Shown: positions 51,279-60,732 of the stretch, in pieces
How positions within the stretch are numbered: the stretch's first letter is position 1
Layout: each line of letters starts with the position of its first letter
Assembly: GCF_001522865.1 (NCBI RefSeq)
Contig: NZ_LOWB01000070.1
Coordinates: 124,001-188,000 of the forward strand
DNA length: 64,000 bases
Reading direction: 5' to 3'
DNA from: Burkholderia sp. TSV86
GTDB taxonomy: Bacteria; Pseudomonadota; Gammaproteobacteria; Burkholderiales; Burkholderiaceae
The notes under the pieces: model-generated
Database searches by the model: none
What the model was told of the DNA's origin: nothing
What the model saw: only the letters and a program-made list of their open reading frames with translations
Translations under genes and position numbers: made by a program

Positions 51279-53357
51279 ATGTCGACATTTACTTTGTCCC
51301 CCCGCGCCGGCGCCGCGCGGCGGCGTCTTGCATCGCTCATCGGCCTGGCGCTCGCGTGCGCGATGCCAAGTGCGCACGCGAGCGCGTCCACCGATGCCGG
51401 CACGCGCGCGCAGCAACTCGCCGATGCGCGAAGCCGGCTCGCCGCGCATCGACGCGTCGATGCGCTCGCGCTTTGCGAAGATATCCTGCAGCGTTGGCCG
51501 AATGATCCGGACGCGCTGCGTCTGCGCGTGCGCGCGCTATCCGAGCTGGGCGCTGCCGCGCAAGCCCTGTATTGGGCGCAACAACTGCGTGCGCCGCTGC
51601 CGGACGCGGACCTCGCCGCACTGCAGGCCGATCTGGCCGCGCACCAGACGCGCTGGGCGCGCACGATGCCGGCCGATCCGAATCAGCCTTACGCGCAAAG
51701 CGATCGCGCCGTCGCCACGCTCGACGACGCGTGCGAACGCTACCGCGCTTGCGCCGGGCTTCGCCGCCGCCTCGACGCCGATCGCCTGGTTTCGACGAGC
51801 GAAGCGGCCCGCGGCGCCGAGACCATGGAAGGCTATCGGGCGATGCAGCTGGCCGGCGAGCCGTTGCCGCCCTATGCCGAGATCGCCGTGGCCGACGCGT
51901 TGATGCAGCAGCGGCAGCCGGAACAGGCGATCCCGCTGTACGAGGCCGGCATCGCGGGCCACCCCGGCCCGTATGCCGACGACGAAGGCGATCCGCACAT
52001 CTCGCTGGCATACGCGTACCTCGAAGCGTGGCGCGCGCGCGACGCGCTGGCGCTCGCGGATCGCACGGCCGCCGGCACGCCGGCCTGGCTGCCGCCTGTG
52101 GCCGGCCTCGAACCGCGCCCCAACCCGCACAAGACCAGCGCCGATATCGCCGCCGCCGTGCTGCGCGACAACGTCTGGCTGCACCGCGACGCCTGGCAGC
52201 GCCTGCAAGCGCTGCGCGCCGAGGCGCCGGCCAACGTGGCGCTGTGGCGCAACCTCGCATACGTCGAGCGCATGCGCGGCTGGCCGCGCCGTTCCGAGGC
52301 AACCGCCGTCGGCGCGGCCGGGCTCGATCCGGAAGACACCGGCACGCGGCTCGAGGCAATCGACGACTGGCGCGAACTCAACGATTTCGCGCGCGTCGAG
52401 CCCGCGCTGCGCGATCTGGAGCAGATCATCCCGCGCGAGCAGCGCGTGCAACTCACGCGTCAAGCGTGGGATAGGCAGCGCGGCTGGCAATTCGACATCG
52501 ATCACTACAACGGCAAAGGCGGCAAATCGACCTACGGCGACTATGACAACGAAACCGAGGCCGTGCTGCAAAGCCCGCTGCTGTACAACCATTGGCGCGT
52601 GGCCGGCATCGCGCGGCTCGCCGGCGGCTCGCTCGACGAGGGCGGCCGCGCCCAGCGCTACCGGCTCGGCGCGGGCGTGCGCGGCTACGCGCGCGGCTTC
52701 GAAGCCTATCTGCAAGCGCTGCCCGGCATCGGCCAGACTCGCGGCGTCGCGCTCGAATCGGGCTTCAAATGGTCGCCGAGCGATCACTGGACCTTCGGCG
52801 CCGACTGGAGCACCAAGGGCGACGCTCACGTGCCGCTGCGCGCGAGCGCGTTCGGCATCACGGCCCACAGCTACGACGCGAGCGCTCAATGGCGCGCGAG
52901 CGAATTGACGCGCGCGGGCATCGCCGCGTCGTATGACCGCTTCAGCGACGGCAACCGCCGCTACGGCTGGCAAGCCGATCTGACGCAACGGCTCTACACC
53001 GCGCGCTACTTCACGGTGGACGGCGGCGCGCAGCTCGGCCTGTCGCACAACCGCCTGACCGACGTTCCCTATTACAGCCCCGCGCAAGCGCGCTGGGCCA
53101 TGCTGACCGGACGGATCGACCATATGCTCTATCAACGCAACGAACACGACTGGCGGCACAGCCTCGATGCCGCCATCGGCCCCTACAACGAGCGCGGCCA
53201 CGGCACCGGCTGGGCGGCCAGCGTGCGCTACGGGCAGAACTTTCAGCCGCGCGGCGGCCTGAGCTTCGGCTGGGGCGTGGGCTGGACCAGCCAGCCTTAC
53301 GACGGCAAGCGCGAATCGCGCGTGATGCTCGACCTCACCATGCACTGGGGGCAATGA
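51279..53357 (+). CDS. pgaA: PNAG export outer-membrane protein PgaA
   Basis: The chosen start is MSTFTLSPRAG (51279), followed by a signal peptide (LIGLALACAMPSAHA). The 692-residue product has a periplasmic TPR-like helical half (QLADARSRLAAHRRVDALALCEDILQRW, then further repeats to about 400) and a C-terminal beta-barrel (YDNETEAVLQSPLLYNHWR to MLDLTMHWGQ). PgaA pulls partly deacetylated poly-beta-1,6-GlcNAc across the outer membrane. It is somewhat shorter than the E. coli protein of about 800. The stop is 3 bp before pgaB. This operon makes a biofilm matrix polysaccharide. Confidence 0.9.
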   Translation: MSTFTLSPRAGAARRRLASLIGLALACAMPSAHASASTDAGTRAQQLADARSRLAAHRRVDALALCEDILQRWPNDPDALRLRVRALSELGAAAQALYWAQQLRAPLPDADLAALQADLAAHQTRWARTMPADPNQPYAQSDRAVATLDDACERYRACAGLRRRLDADRLVSTSEAARGAETMEGYRAMQLAGEPLPPYAEIAVADALMQQRQPEQAIPLYEAGIAGHPGPYADDEGDPHISLAYAYLEAWRARDALALADRTAAGTPAWLPPVAGLEPRPNPHKTSADIAAAVLRDNVWLHRDAWQRLQALRAEAPANVALWRNLAYVERMRGWPRRSEATAVGAAGLDPEDTGTRLEAIDDWRELNDFARVEPALRDLEQIIPREQRVQLTRQAWDRQRGWQFDIDHYNGKGGKSTYGDYDNETEAVLQSPLLYNHWRVAGIARLAGGSLDEGGRAQRYRLGAGVRGYARGFEAYLQALPGIGQTRGVALESGFKWSPSDHWTFGADWSTKGDAHVPLRASAFGITAHSYDASAQWRASELTRAGIAASYDRFSDGNRRYGWQADLTQRLYTARYFTVDGGAQLGLSHNRLTDVPYYSPAQARWAMLTGRIDHMLYQRNEHDWRHSLDAAIGPYNERGHGTGWAASVRYGQNFQPRGGLSFGWGVGWTSQPYDGKRESRVMLDLTMHWGQ

Positions 53358-53360
53358 GCG

Positions 53361-55265
53361 ATGCGCCGTCTGCTTTTTCTGATCCTGCTGCTATGGCTCG
53401 CCGCAAGCGCCGCGCGCGCGGCCGACCGCCTCGACGCGCTGAGCGGCCCGCTGCGCGCGCGCGCCGCGCCCCCGCCGCTCATCGTGCTGACCTATCACGA
53501 CGTGCTCGACGACGTGCGCGACGCGCCGCGCAAGGACGAGATCCCGGTGAGCACCGATCATCTGATCGCCCACTTCGAATGGCTGCGCGCAAACGGCTTT
53601 CACATGGTCAGCCTCGACGACGTGCTCGCCGCCGAGCGCGGCGAACGCCCGCTGCCGGACAAAGCCGTGCTGCTGAGCTTCGACGACGGCCTCGCCAGCG
53701 CGTACAGCCGTGTGTACCCGCTGCTGCGCGCGTACCGCTACCCGGCGCTGTTCGCGCTCGAAGGCTCGTGGATCGACCTGCCGCCCGGCAAGACTTTCGA
53801 CTACAACGGCAAGCCATGCGGCCGCGAATGCTTCGTGACCTGGAGCCAGGTGCGCGAGATGCAGGCGTCGGGCCTGATCGAATTCGCGTCGCACACCTAC
53901 GACCTGCATCGCGGCATCGTCGGCAATCCGCAACGCAATCTGCTGCCGGCTGCCGTGCATCTGCTCTACGATCCCGCGCACGGCTACGAAACGCCCGGCG
54001 CGTACCGCGAGCGCATCCGCGCCGACCTCGCGCGCAGCGCCGACGAGATCGCGCGCGAGACCGGCCGCCGGCCGCGCGCGATCGTCTGGCCATACGGCGA
54101 CTACAACCCGATCACCGAAGAAGAGGCGGCCAAGCTCGGCATGACCGTCTCGCTGAGCCTGGACGACGCCAGTGCCCAACTCAAGCCCGGCGTCACCGTG
54201 CCGCGCCTGCTGATCGCCGGCAACATGGGCGTAGACGGGCTCGCGACGCTGATCTACGAGCAACGCAAGGTGCAGCCGCAACGCATCGTGCAGGTGGACC
54301 TCGACTACGTGTACGACCCCGATCCCGCGCAGCAGGAGCAAAACCTGTCGGCGCTGCTCGATCGCATCAAACGAATGAAGCCGAGCCAGGTATGGCTGCA
54401 AGCCTATGCCGATCCGGACGGCGACGGCGTTGCCGATGCGCTGTATTTCCCGAACCGCCATCTGCCGATGCGCGCCGACCTGTTCTCGCGTGTCGCGTGG
54501 CAGTTGAGCACGCGCTGCAACGTGCAGGTATATGCATGGATGCCGGTGCTCGCGCTGCGCGTGGCGCACGCGCAGCCTCTGCCCACGCTCGGCCGCCCGG
54601 GCGATCCGAGCGACCGCGATCACTACCGGCTCGCGCCGTGGTCGCCCGACGTGCGCCGCGTGATCGGCGACGTCTACGAGGATCTCGCGATGCACGCGTT
54701 CTTCGACGGCCTGCTGTTCTCCGACGACGCGTACCTGCGCGACACCGATTCGCTCGGCCCGCTTGCCGGCAGCACGCCCGCGCAGCGCACGCAATATCTG
54801 ATCGACTTCACGAAGGAGTTGACCACACGCGCGTCGCGCTGGCGCGCGCCGCTGAAGACCGCGCGCAATCTCTACGCGCGGCCGGTGCTCGAGCCGCGCG
54901 CCGAGGCGTGGTTCGCACAGAGCCTGCCGGCATTCAACGCCGCCTACGACTACACCGCGCTGATGGCGATGCCGCAACTCGACGGCGAGCCGCCAGCCGA
55001 CGCCTGGTTGCGCCGCCTCGTCGACGCGGTGGCCGCGCATCCCGGCGGCCTCGAGCGCACGCTGTTCGAGCTGGCCGCGGTGGACTGGCGCCACGGCCAC
55101 CAGCCGGTGCCGGCCGAGGCGCTCGGCGCACGCATGCGCGTGCTGCAGGAGCAAGGCGCGCGGCACGTCGGCTACTACCCCGACGATTTCATTCGAAACC
55201 AGCCGCCGCTGGAGGCGATCCGGCCGTTCGTCTCGAGCGCCGAGCACCCGTATCCGGAACGCTGA
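53361..55265 (+). CDS. pgaB: Poly-beta-1,6-N-acetylglucosamine N-deacetylase PgaB
   Basis: The 634-residue product has an N-terminal CE4 deacetylase domain: YHDV at 45-48, catalytic and metal D108-D109 in LSFDDG, and the histidine motif EFASHTYDLH. A C-terminal GH153-type barrel (VDLDYVYDPDPAQQEQN, LFSDDAYLRD) follows. The signal peptide (LLLWLAASAARA-AD) lacks a lipobox cysteine, unlike the E. coli lipoprotein, so this one is probably soluble in the periplasm. It removes some acetyl groups so that PNAG can be exported and retained. pgaC starts 10 bp downstream. Confidence 0.93.
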   Translation: MRRLLFLILLLWLAASAARAADRLDALSGPLRARAAPPPLIVLTYHDVLDDVRDAPRKDEIPVSTDHLIAHFEWLRANGFHMVSLDDVLAAERGERPLPDKAVLLSFDDGLASAYSRVYPLLRAYRYPALFALEGSWIDLPPGKTFDYNGKPCGRECFVTWSQVREMQASGLIEFASHTYDLHRGIVGNPQRNLLPAAVHLLYDPAHGYETPGAYRERIRADLARSADEIARETGRRPRAIVWPYGDYNPITEEEAAKLGMTVSLSLDDASAQLKPGVTVPRLLIAGNMGVDGLATLIYEQRKVQPQRIVQVDLDYVYDPDPAQQEQNLSALLDRIKRMKPSQVWLQAYADPDGDGVADALYFPNRHLPMRADLFSRVAWQLSTRCNVQVYAWMPVLALRVAHAQPLPTLGRPGDPSDRDHYRLAPWSPDVRRVIGDVYEDLAMHAFFDGLLFSDDAYLRDTDSLGPLAGSTPAQRTQYLIDFTKELTTRASRWRAPLKTARNLYARPVLEPRAEAWFAQSLPAFNAAYDYTALMAMPQLDGEPPADAWLRRLVDAVAAHPGGLERTLFELAAVDWRHGHQPVPAEALGARMRVLQEQGARHVGYYPDDFIRNQPPLEAIRPFVSSAEHPYPER

Positions 55266-55274
55266 GGAGACCCC

Positions 55275-56522
55275 ATGGACGAACTGATCCCGTTGATGCT
55301 CGGGTATGCGTTTTACTATCCGCTCGTGATGTCGCTCGTCTGGCTGAGCGGCAGCCTCATCTACTATTTCCGCTGGGAACGCAACGAGCCGCCGCGCGTC
55401 GAGCCGCCGCCGCTCGCCAGCTATCCGTTCGTGACGCTCGTGGTGCCTTGCCACAACGAAGGCGAGCAGGTGCGCGAGACCATCGCGTATCTCGACGCGC
55501 AGCGCTATCCGGATTTCGAGATCGTCGCCGTCAACGACGGCTCCACCGACGACACCGGCGCGCAGCTCGACGCGCTGCTCGCCGACTACCCGCGCCTGCG
55601 CGTGATCCACTTCGCCGCCAACCAGGGCAAGGCGATGGGCTTGCGCATGGCCGCGATGGCCGCGCGCGGCGAGTATCTGGTCTGCGTCGACGGCGACGCG
55701 CTGCTCGACGAATACGCGACGCACTGGCTGATGCGCCACATGACGAGCGGGCCGCGAGTGGGCGCGGTCACCGGCAATCCGCGCATCCGCAACCGCTCGA
55801 CGCTGCTCGGCAAGCTGCAGGTCGGCGAATTCTCGTCGATCATCGGCCTCATCAAGCGCGCGCAGCGCGTCTACGGACGGCTCTTTACCGTCTCCGGCGT
55901 GATCGCGTGCTTTCGCAAGAGCGCGCTGCACGACGTCGGCTACTGGAGCACCGACATGGTCACCGAGGACATCGACATCAGCTGGCGCCTGCAAATGCGC
56001 CATTGGGACATCCGCTACGAGCCGAACGCGCTGTGCTGGATCCTGATGCCGGAAACGCTGCGCGGCCTGTGGCGGCAGCGGCTGCGCTGGGCGCAAGGCG
56101 GCGTCGAGGTGATCCTGCGCTACACGGCGGGCCTCTGCCGCTGGCGCGCGCGCCGTAAGTGGCCGGTCGCGATCGAATACATGCTCAGCCTGATCTGGGC
56201 CTACGTGATGTTCGGCATCATCGTGCTGTGGCTGCTCGGCCTCGTACTGCCCATGCCCGACGCGCTGTACGTGCGCACACTGCTGCCGCAATGGCATGGC
56301 GTCGTGCTGGGGCTCGTGTGCCTGCTCCAGTTCGGCGTCAGCGCGCTGATCGACCGGCGCTACGAAACGCGCATGGGCCGCAACTACTACTGGATGATCT
56401 GGTATCCGCTCGCGTACTGGCTGCTCAATACGCTGACCACCGTGGTTGCGCTGCCGAAGGCGCTGATGAAGCGCAAAGGCACGCGCGCGGTATGGGTCAG
56501 CCCGGACCGGGGGGTGCGATGA
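55275..56522 (+). CDS. pgaC: Poly-beta-1,6-N-acetylglucosamine synthase PgaC (family 2 glycosyltransferase)
   Basis: The 415-residue inner-membrane enzyme has GT2 motifs in order: VVPCHNEG, NDGSTDDT, VDGDALLDEYA (DxD), MVTEDIDISWR (TED) and RLRWAQGG (QxxRW equivalent). There is one N-terminal membrane segment and several C-terminal ones. It polymerises UDP-GlcNAc into PNAG and needs PgaD; in E. coli both bind c-di-GMP for activation. The stop overlaps the pgaD start (ATGA). Confidence 0.95.
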   Translation: MDELIPLMLGYAFYYPLVMSLVWLSGSLIYYFRWERNEPPRVEPPPLASYPFVTLVVPCHNEGEQVRETIAYLDAQRYPDFEIVAVNDGSTDDTGAQLDALLADYPRLRVIHFAANQGKAMGLRMAAMAARGEYLVCVDGDALLDEYATHWLMRHMTSGPRVGAVTGNPRIRNRSTLLGKLQVGEFSSIIGLIKRAQRVYGRLFTVSGVIACFRKSALHDVGYWSTDMVTEDIDISWRLQMRHWDIRYEPNALCWILMPETLRGLWRQRLRWAQGGVEVILRYTAGLCRWRARRKWPVAIEYMLSLIWAYVMFGIIVLWLLGLVLPMPDALYVRTLLPQWHGVVLGLVCLLQFGVSALIDRRYETRMGRNYYWMIWYPLAYWLLNTLTTVVALPKALMKRKGTRAVWVSPDRGVR

Positions 56523-56995
56523 AAGCCGATGTCATCGTGATTCAACGGCCGGAGCGGCAACCGAAAGCGCAGCGCTATCTGTTCGCGTTCGCCACGGCGT
56601 CCGCGTGGATCGCGTGGAGCTGGCTGTGGCTGCCGCTCGTCACACTTGCGGCGTGGGGCTTCGGCCTGCGCAACGGCTACGTGCAGCTCGTGATGCTCAA
56701 GCACGGCATGGGCGCGCGCGATCTGCTGATCGTCGTGGCAATCGGCCTCGCATGCGTGATGCTGTCGCTTGCCTGGTCCGGCTACAACCTGTTGCGCTAC
56801 GGCAAGCTCGATCGGCGCCGCAACCGGCCCGTCGCCGATCGGCTCGCGATGGCCTGCGCGTTGAACGTGCTGCCGCCGACCGCCATCGAAATGCACCGCG
56901 CGCAACGGATCGTGCTGGAGTTCCGGCACGACGGCAGCGTGTCGCATCGGCACGAACGGCTACCGAGCGCCGCGCTTGCGCAGTCTGCGCGGTAA
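56519..56995 (+). CDS. pgaD: PNAG synthase accessory protein PgaD
   Basis: The ATG at 56519 overlaps the pgaC stop, implying coupled translation. The 158-residue product has two hydrophobic segments (FAFATASAWIAWSWLWLPLV and LLIVVAIGLACVMLSLAW) followed by a polar C-terminus with NLLRYGKLDRRRNRP, a basic stretch typical of PgaD. It stabilises PgaC and takes part in c-di-GMP sensing. A GC hairpin (57018-57047) follows about 20 bp after the stop, without a U-run. Confidence 0.9.
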   Translation: MKADVIVIQRPERQPKAQRYLFAFATASAWIAWSWLWLPLVTLAAWGFGLRNGYVQLVMLKHGMGARDLLIVVAIGLACVMLSLAWSGYNLLRYGKLDRRRNRPVADRLAMACALNVLPPTAIEMHRAQRIVLEFRHDGSVSHRHERLPSAALAQSAR

Positions 56996-57415
56996 ATGCG
57001 CCCGGGCGGCACGGCAAGCATCCGGTGCGCCTGCATGCGCCGGATGCGCGCGGCGCCCGCCGCTGAAATGCATAGCGCAATGACCGGTAGGCCCAGCCGC
57101 TTTGCGCCGGACGCTTCGCCTTCCCGCCGATGCCCGTTCACGGGGCCGTCACATCCGGGCCGCCTCACATCCCCACCTCACATCCCCGCCTCATGCCCGC
57201 CTCGCCGACCGGCCGGCGCGATCGCCATGCCGGCGACAGCGAAGCGCCAGCGGCCCGTGCTCACCAGCCGGGCCAGCGCGCCACCGCCTGGCGCGGCGTC
57301 GGAATTTGCCAACATGCGGACGCCGGACTACAAATGCGTTCTTTTAAACATCCCGCTTCCAGATAATCACCTCTTATTGCGCGAGACAGTTACCTCTCGC
57401 AATCATTTCCAATAT

Positions 57416-57537
57416 CAAACGTTTTACCTCTAAAAATAAAACTTTTATCGCAAACGTTTAACCGGATTTCGCCGCCATTTGTTTGACAGTTTTTAAAATT
57501 CGCCTTTACATTTTTTCGGCATAGTTGCACCCGCATA
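57416..57537 (+). promoter_or_regulatory. Upstream region of the dlt-like module, homologous to the pga upstream region
   Basis: Boxes CAAACGTTTTAC (57416-57427) and CAAACGTTTAAC (57451-57462) lie 35 bp apart. After 22 bp comes GACAGT (57485-57490) within TTTGACAGT, then TTCGGCATAG (57515-57524) and CACCCGCATAAA. Each spacing downstream of the second box matches the pga region. The rest of 56996-57859 has no supported gene. Confidence 0.6.
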
Positions 57538-57859
57538 AAAACAGCACGACGACGCCGTAAAAACCGCTCGGAACGGCCGGACGATCAGCCGATTCACGGC
57601 ATCGGCTCGAATCGGTCCATCAATAAGCGCGCTCGCGACAACGTGGGCGCGGCACGCGCACTGGCCGGCGAGCCTGCGCGTGGTGATCTAGGAGATGTCG
57701 GAGGATGCGTTGTCCGCGCCGCCCGATACGCCGACTGTCATGAGATCCGCCGCCACCGCGCGAGCGCCGGGCATCACGCCCGGCGCAGCCGCCCGCCCCT
57801 CGACCGCGCCTGCCGATACGCCGCGTCCCCGCCTATTCCTGTCGAACTGAACTCCGGCA

Positions 57860-58185
57860 ATGCTATTCAACTCCTTCGTCTTCCTCACCCTGTTCCTGCC
57901 AGTCTCGCGCGCCGGCTATTACGCGGCCAGCGCGCGCGGCGGCGATCTGGGTATGCGCCGCGTCGGCCGTCTTTTATGGCGCGTGGAGTCCCGCGCTCAT
58001 CGGCCTGCTCTCGATGCCGATCGCATTCAACTACGCGATGAGCCGCGCGATCCTGAAATCCGCCGCGCACGGCTGGCTCGCATGGCGAGCCCTCATGGCG
58101 CTGGAGCGTGGCCGCGCTTGCGCTGCTGTTCGTCTGCACCGCGCAACTGCGCGGCCAAGTGCGTTTCCCGTATTTCCAATTCTGA
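57860..58185 (+). pseudogene. MBOAT (AlgI/DltB-like O-acyltransferase) remnant with large internal deletion
   Basis: The start reads MLFNSFVFLTLFLPVSRAGYY, the typical N-terminus of AlgI/DltB membrane O-acyltransferases. After a frameshift the next frame gives VFYGAWSPALIGLLSM and FNYAMSRA, again standard for the family. The end, in another frame, reads LRGQVRFPYFQF then TGA at 58183-58185, the usual MBOAT C-terminus. An intact gene would be roughly 1.2-1.5 kb; only about 330 bp remain, so the catalytic histidine region is gone. It once would have transferred the acyl group delivered by the downstream carrier protein. Confidence 0.8.
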
Positions 58186-58195
58186 AGGAGCCCCG

Positions 58196-58432
58196 ATGAT
58201 TTCCACTCCCCTTGCGCTCACCGACGTGAAACCGCTCGTCGAATCGATCGTGCTGCGCCACGTCGAACCCGATACGCCGCTCATCGAATTCGGCCTGGTC
58301 AATTCCGTGCTGGCCGTCGAGATCGTGCTGCGCGTGGACGCCGAGTTCGGCGTGCAGGTGCCCGCGACCGAAATTGCCGAACATCTCGCGAGCGTACACA
58401 CCCTGGCCGTCTTCATTGCCGACAACCGATAG
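58196..58432 (+). CDS. Acyl/aminoacyl carrier protein (DltC-like)
   Basis: The ATG at 58196 has a perfect AAGGAG five bases upstream. The 78-residue product is a small phosphopantetheine carrier: FGLVNSVLAVEIVLRVDAEF contains the expected Ser37, but the usual D-S-L is N-S-V, so attachment efficiency is uncertain. Helix pattern and length fit DltC or other stand-alone carriers. It lies directly between the MBOAT remnant and an adenylating ligase, the arrangement of dlt-type aminoacylation modules. With the MBOAT broken, its acyl acceptor pathway is probably dead unless another MBOAT serves it. Confidence 0.8.
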   Translation: MISTPLALTDVKPLVESIVLRHVEPDTPLIEFGLVNSVLAVEIVLRVDAEFGVQVPATEIAEHLASVHTLAVFIADNR

Positions 58433-58441
58433 GTGACCGAC

Positions 58442-59914
58442 ATGCGTTTCGATCTGCTCACTCGCTGCTTCGTCGAACGTACACACGACGGCAAACACCC
58501 TGCCGTCGTCGGCGACGACCGCACCCTGACCTGGCGCGCGCTCGCCGACGAAGCCGAAGCCTGGTGCGCGGCCGCCGAGGCCGCCGGTTTCTCGCCCGAT
58601 ACGCCCGTGATCGTGCGCGGACACAAGGAAGCGTCGTTCTTCGTCGCGATCACGGGCGCGCTGATGCTCGGTACGCCGTTCGTGCCGCTCGATACCCTCT
58701 ATCCCGGCGAGCGCATGCGCAGCATCGCCCGCACGCTCGACGCGCATGTCTATTACGACGCGCGCAGCCGCACGTTCAAGCAGATCGAAGCCGCCGCCGT
58801 CAACACGCCACCGCCACGCGCGCTGCCTGAAAAAGGGCTGGCATACGTGCTTTTCACGTCCGGCACGACGGGGGAACCCAAAGGCGTGCAGATCGGCCTC
58901 GAAAGCGTCGATGCGCTCGCGAACTGGATAGCCGCGGATTTCGCGCTCGGCCCGGCCCCCGTTTTCATGAACCAGGCGCCGTTCAGTTTCGATCTATCGA
59001 TGTACGAAGTATTCGGCACGCTGTCGCTTGGCGGCACGATCGTATTGATGTCGCGCGCCGCAAGCGCGCCCGGCGCGGCATTCGTCGAGCGGCTCGCGCG
59101 CGAGCGAATCGACACGTGGGTGTCGACGCCGTCGTTCGCTCAGCAGCAGTTGATCGAATCCACTTTCAACGGTACGTCGCTGCCCAAGCTGCGCACGTTC
59201 CTGTTCTGCGGCGAAGTGCTGCCCGTGCCGCTCGCGCGGCGGCTTCGCGAGCGGTTCGCGCACGCGCGCATCATCAACACTTACGGGCCGACCGAAGCGA
59301 CCGTCGCGACCACCTGGATCGTCGTCGACGACGCGCTGCTGGACGCGCATCCCCAGCGTTTGCCGATCGGCCGCGCGCGCCCGAACGGCGAAGTGTTCGT
59401 CGACGGCGGCGAGCTATGCATCGCGGGGCCGCACGTGATGCGAGGCTACCTGAACCGGGACGACTTGAACGCCACACGGATGTTCGAGCACCACGGCATG
59501 CGCGCGTTGCGCACCGGCGACCTCGGCAGCATGCGCGACGATGGGCTGCTATTCTGCGACGGCCGCATCGACGACCAGGTGAAGCTCGACGAATACCGGA
59601 TCGAGCTGGGCGAGATCGACGCGGCGTTCGGCACGCTGCCGACCGCGCCGCGCGCCGCCGCGGTCGCGCTGCGGCGGCCGGACGGCGCGGTCGCGCGGAT
59701 CGTTGCATTCGTCGAAACCGGCTCGCACGACGCGCTGCCGGCGCTCGTCGCGTCCGACTGGAAGGCGCGGCTCGCCGAGCGGCTGCCGCCCTATATGATT
59801 CCGTCCGAACTGATCGCGTGCCGCGCGCTGCCCGTCACCGTCAACCTCAAGATCGACCGGGCCCGGCTCGCCGATGAATACCGGCATGCGCAACTCGATC
59901 GCCCCGGCCGATAA
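58442..59914 (+). CDS. AMP-dependent ligase charging the carrier protein (DltA-like adenylation enzyme)
   Basis: The start is ATG 58442 (MRFDLLTRCF), ten bases after the carrier stop; a GTG at 58433 is the alternative. The 490-residue ANL-superfamily enzyme has A3 VLFTSGTTGEPKG, A5 NTYGPTEATVATT, A7 LRTGDLG, A8 RIDDQVKLDEYRIELGEID and the A10 lysine in VTVNLKIDRARL. It resembles DltA, which activates D-alanine, and single-domain NRPS adenylation enzymes. The amino acid cannot be assigned by eye. It presumably loads the adjacent carrier protein. Confidence 0.88.
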   Translation: MRFDLLTRCFVERTHDGKHPAVVGDDRTLTWRALADEAEAWCAAAEAAGFSPDTPVIVRGHKEASFFVAITGALMLGTPFVPLDTLYPGERMRSIARTLDAHVYYDARSRTFKQIEAAAVNTPPPRALPEKGLAYVLFTSGTTGEPKGVQIGLESVDALANWIAADFALGPAPVFMNQAPFSFDLSMYEVFGTLSLGGTIVLMSRAASAPGAAFVERLARERIDTWVSTPSFAQQQLIESTFNGTSLPKLRTFLFCGEVLPVPLARRLRERFAHARIINTYGPTEATVATTWIVVDDALLDAHPQRLPIGRARPNGEVFVDGGELCIAGPHVMRGYLNRDDLNATRMFEHHGMRALRTGDLGSMRDDGLLFCDGRIDDQVKLDEYRIELGEIDAAFGTLPTAPRAAAVALRRPDGAVARIVAFVETGSHDALPALVASDWKARLAERLPPYMIPSELIACRALPVTVNLKIDRARLADEYRHAQLDRPGR

Positions 59915-59941
59915 CGCCCGCCGCTGATCCACGCGAACGCG

Positions 59942-60453
59942 GCGCGCGCATCCGGCCGCCGCCGCGCTCGTGCTGCTGCTCGCGATCGGCAATGCCGCCT
60001 GCGCGCGTGCCAGCCGCATCGCCCTGCCGCCTTCGCCAACCCAACCGCCGCCGTTGCACGGCGCGCCGCTCGTTCAAGGCATCGTCTGGCAGCCCGACGA
60101 TTCGCACGCCAACCCGCGCGGCGACTGAGACACGCTCAGCGTCGCCGATCTGCTCGTCCAGTGGAGCGCCGTCGCCGGCGCGGAGCCGCCCACCGTCGCC
60201 CGATTGCCCCACCGGAGTCGCGCGCAAGTATGCCGACGCGCTGGCGGCAACGCTCGGCACGCCGCGCGTGCGCAACATCGCCGAGACATTCCGGACCTTG
60301 CCGAACGGTGCGCCGCGCGCCGCCACCGCAGCGGAATTGCAGCCGCAGCTCGAAGCGTATCGTGGCTATCCGGCATATCTATTCGACGGCCCGCATTACG
60401 TGCCGCCGGGTGTGGCGCGCGCTGGCCGAGCGCCGCCCCGCAGCGGCCGCTGA
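59942..60453 (+). pseudogene. Degenerate lipoprotein/glycosidase-like and unassigned gene remnants
   Basis: One frame gives a signal-like LVLLLAIGNAACARA (lipobox-like AAC) then LVQGIVWQPDDSHANPRGD, a TGA near 60126, and TLSVADLLVQWSAVAG, reminiscent of DUF4434-type TIM-barrel lipoproteins with W changed to stop. After about 60200 a different frame reads YADALAATLGTPRVRNIAETFR and later YLFDGPHYVPPGV, ending at 60453. They may be two ends of one gene with a deletion, or two genes. Neither part can be functional as it stands. 60454-60732 holds nothing recognisable. Confidence 0.55.
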
Positions 60454-60732
60454 CGCGCGCGGACCACGTTCAGGCACGCGCCAACACGGTGACTAGCGGC
60501 GGTTGGCAAAGGTAACCGGCAGCAATCCGGGCGGCATGCCAAACATGCAAACGCAGACGCGGTGCTCGGGCCGAACGGTTCAGCTTGCCGGACCGCGTCA
60601 TACCCGCTCAACGGCGGTTCGGCCAAGACGGCGGCTGCCGGAAACCGGGCGATTGACGCTTTCACACTGACGCTTTCACACAACCGCAGCCCATCATTAG
60701 CAACCTGCGGCGCCCACCAGCGTGCGCAACCG

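Noticed and set aside
53391-56297. A 968-codon open frame on the minus strand across pgaB-pgaC, and a 934-codon plus-strand frame in another phase
   Set aside because: Their products are Arg/Ala/His-rich with no domain; they are by-products of GC-rich codon usage opposite real pga genes with clear motifs.
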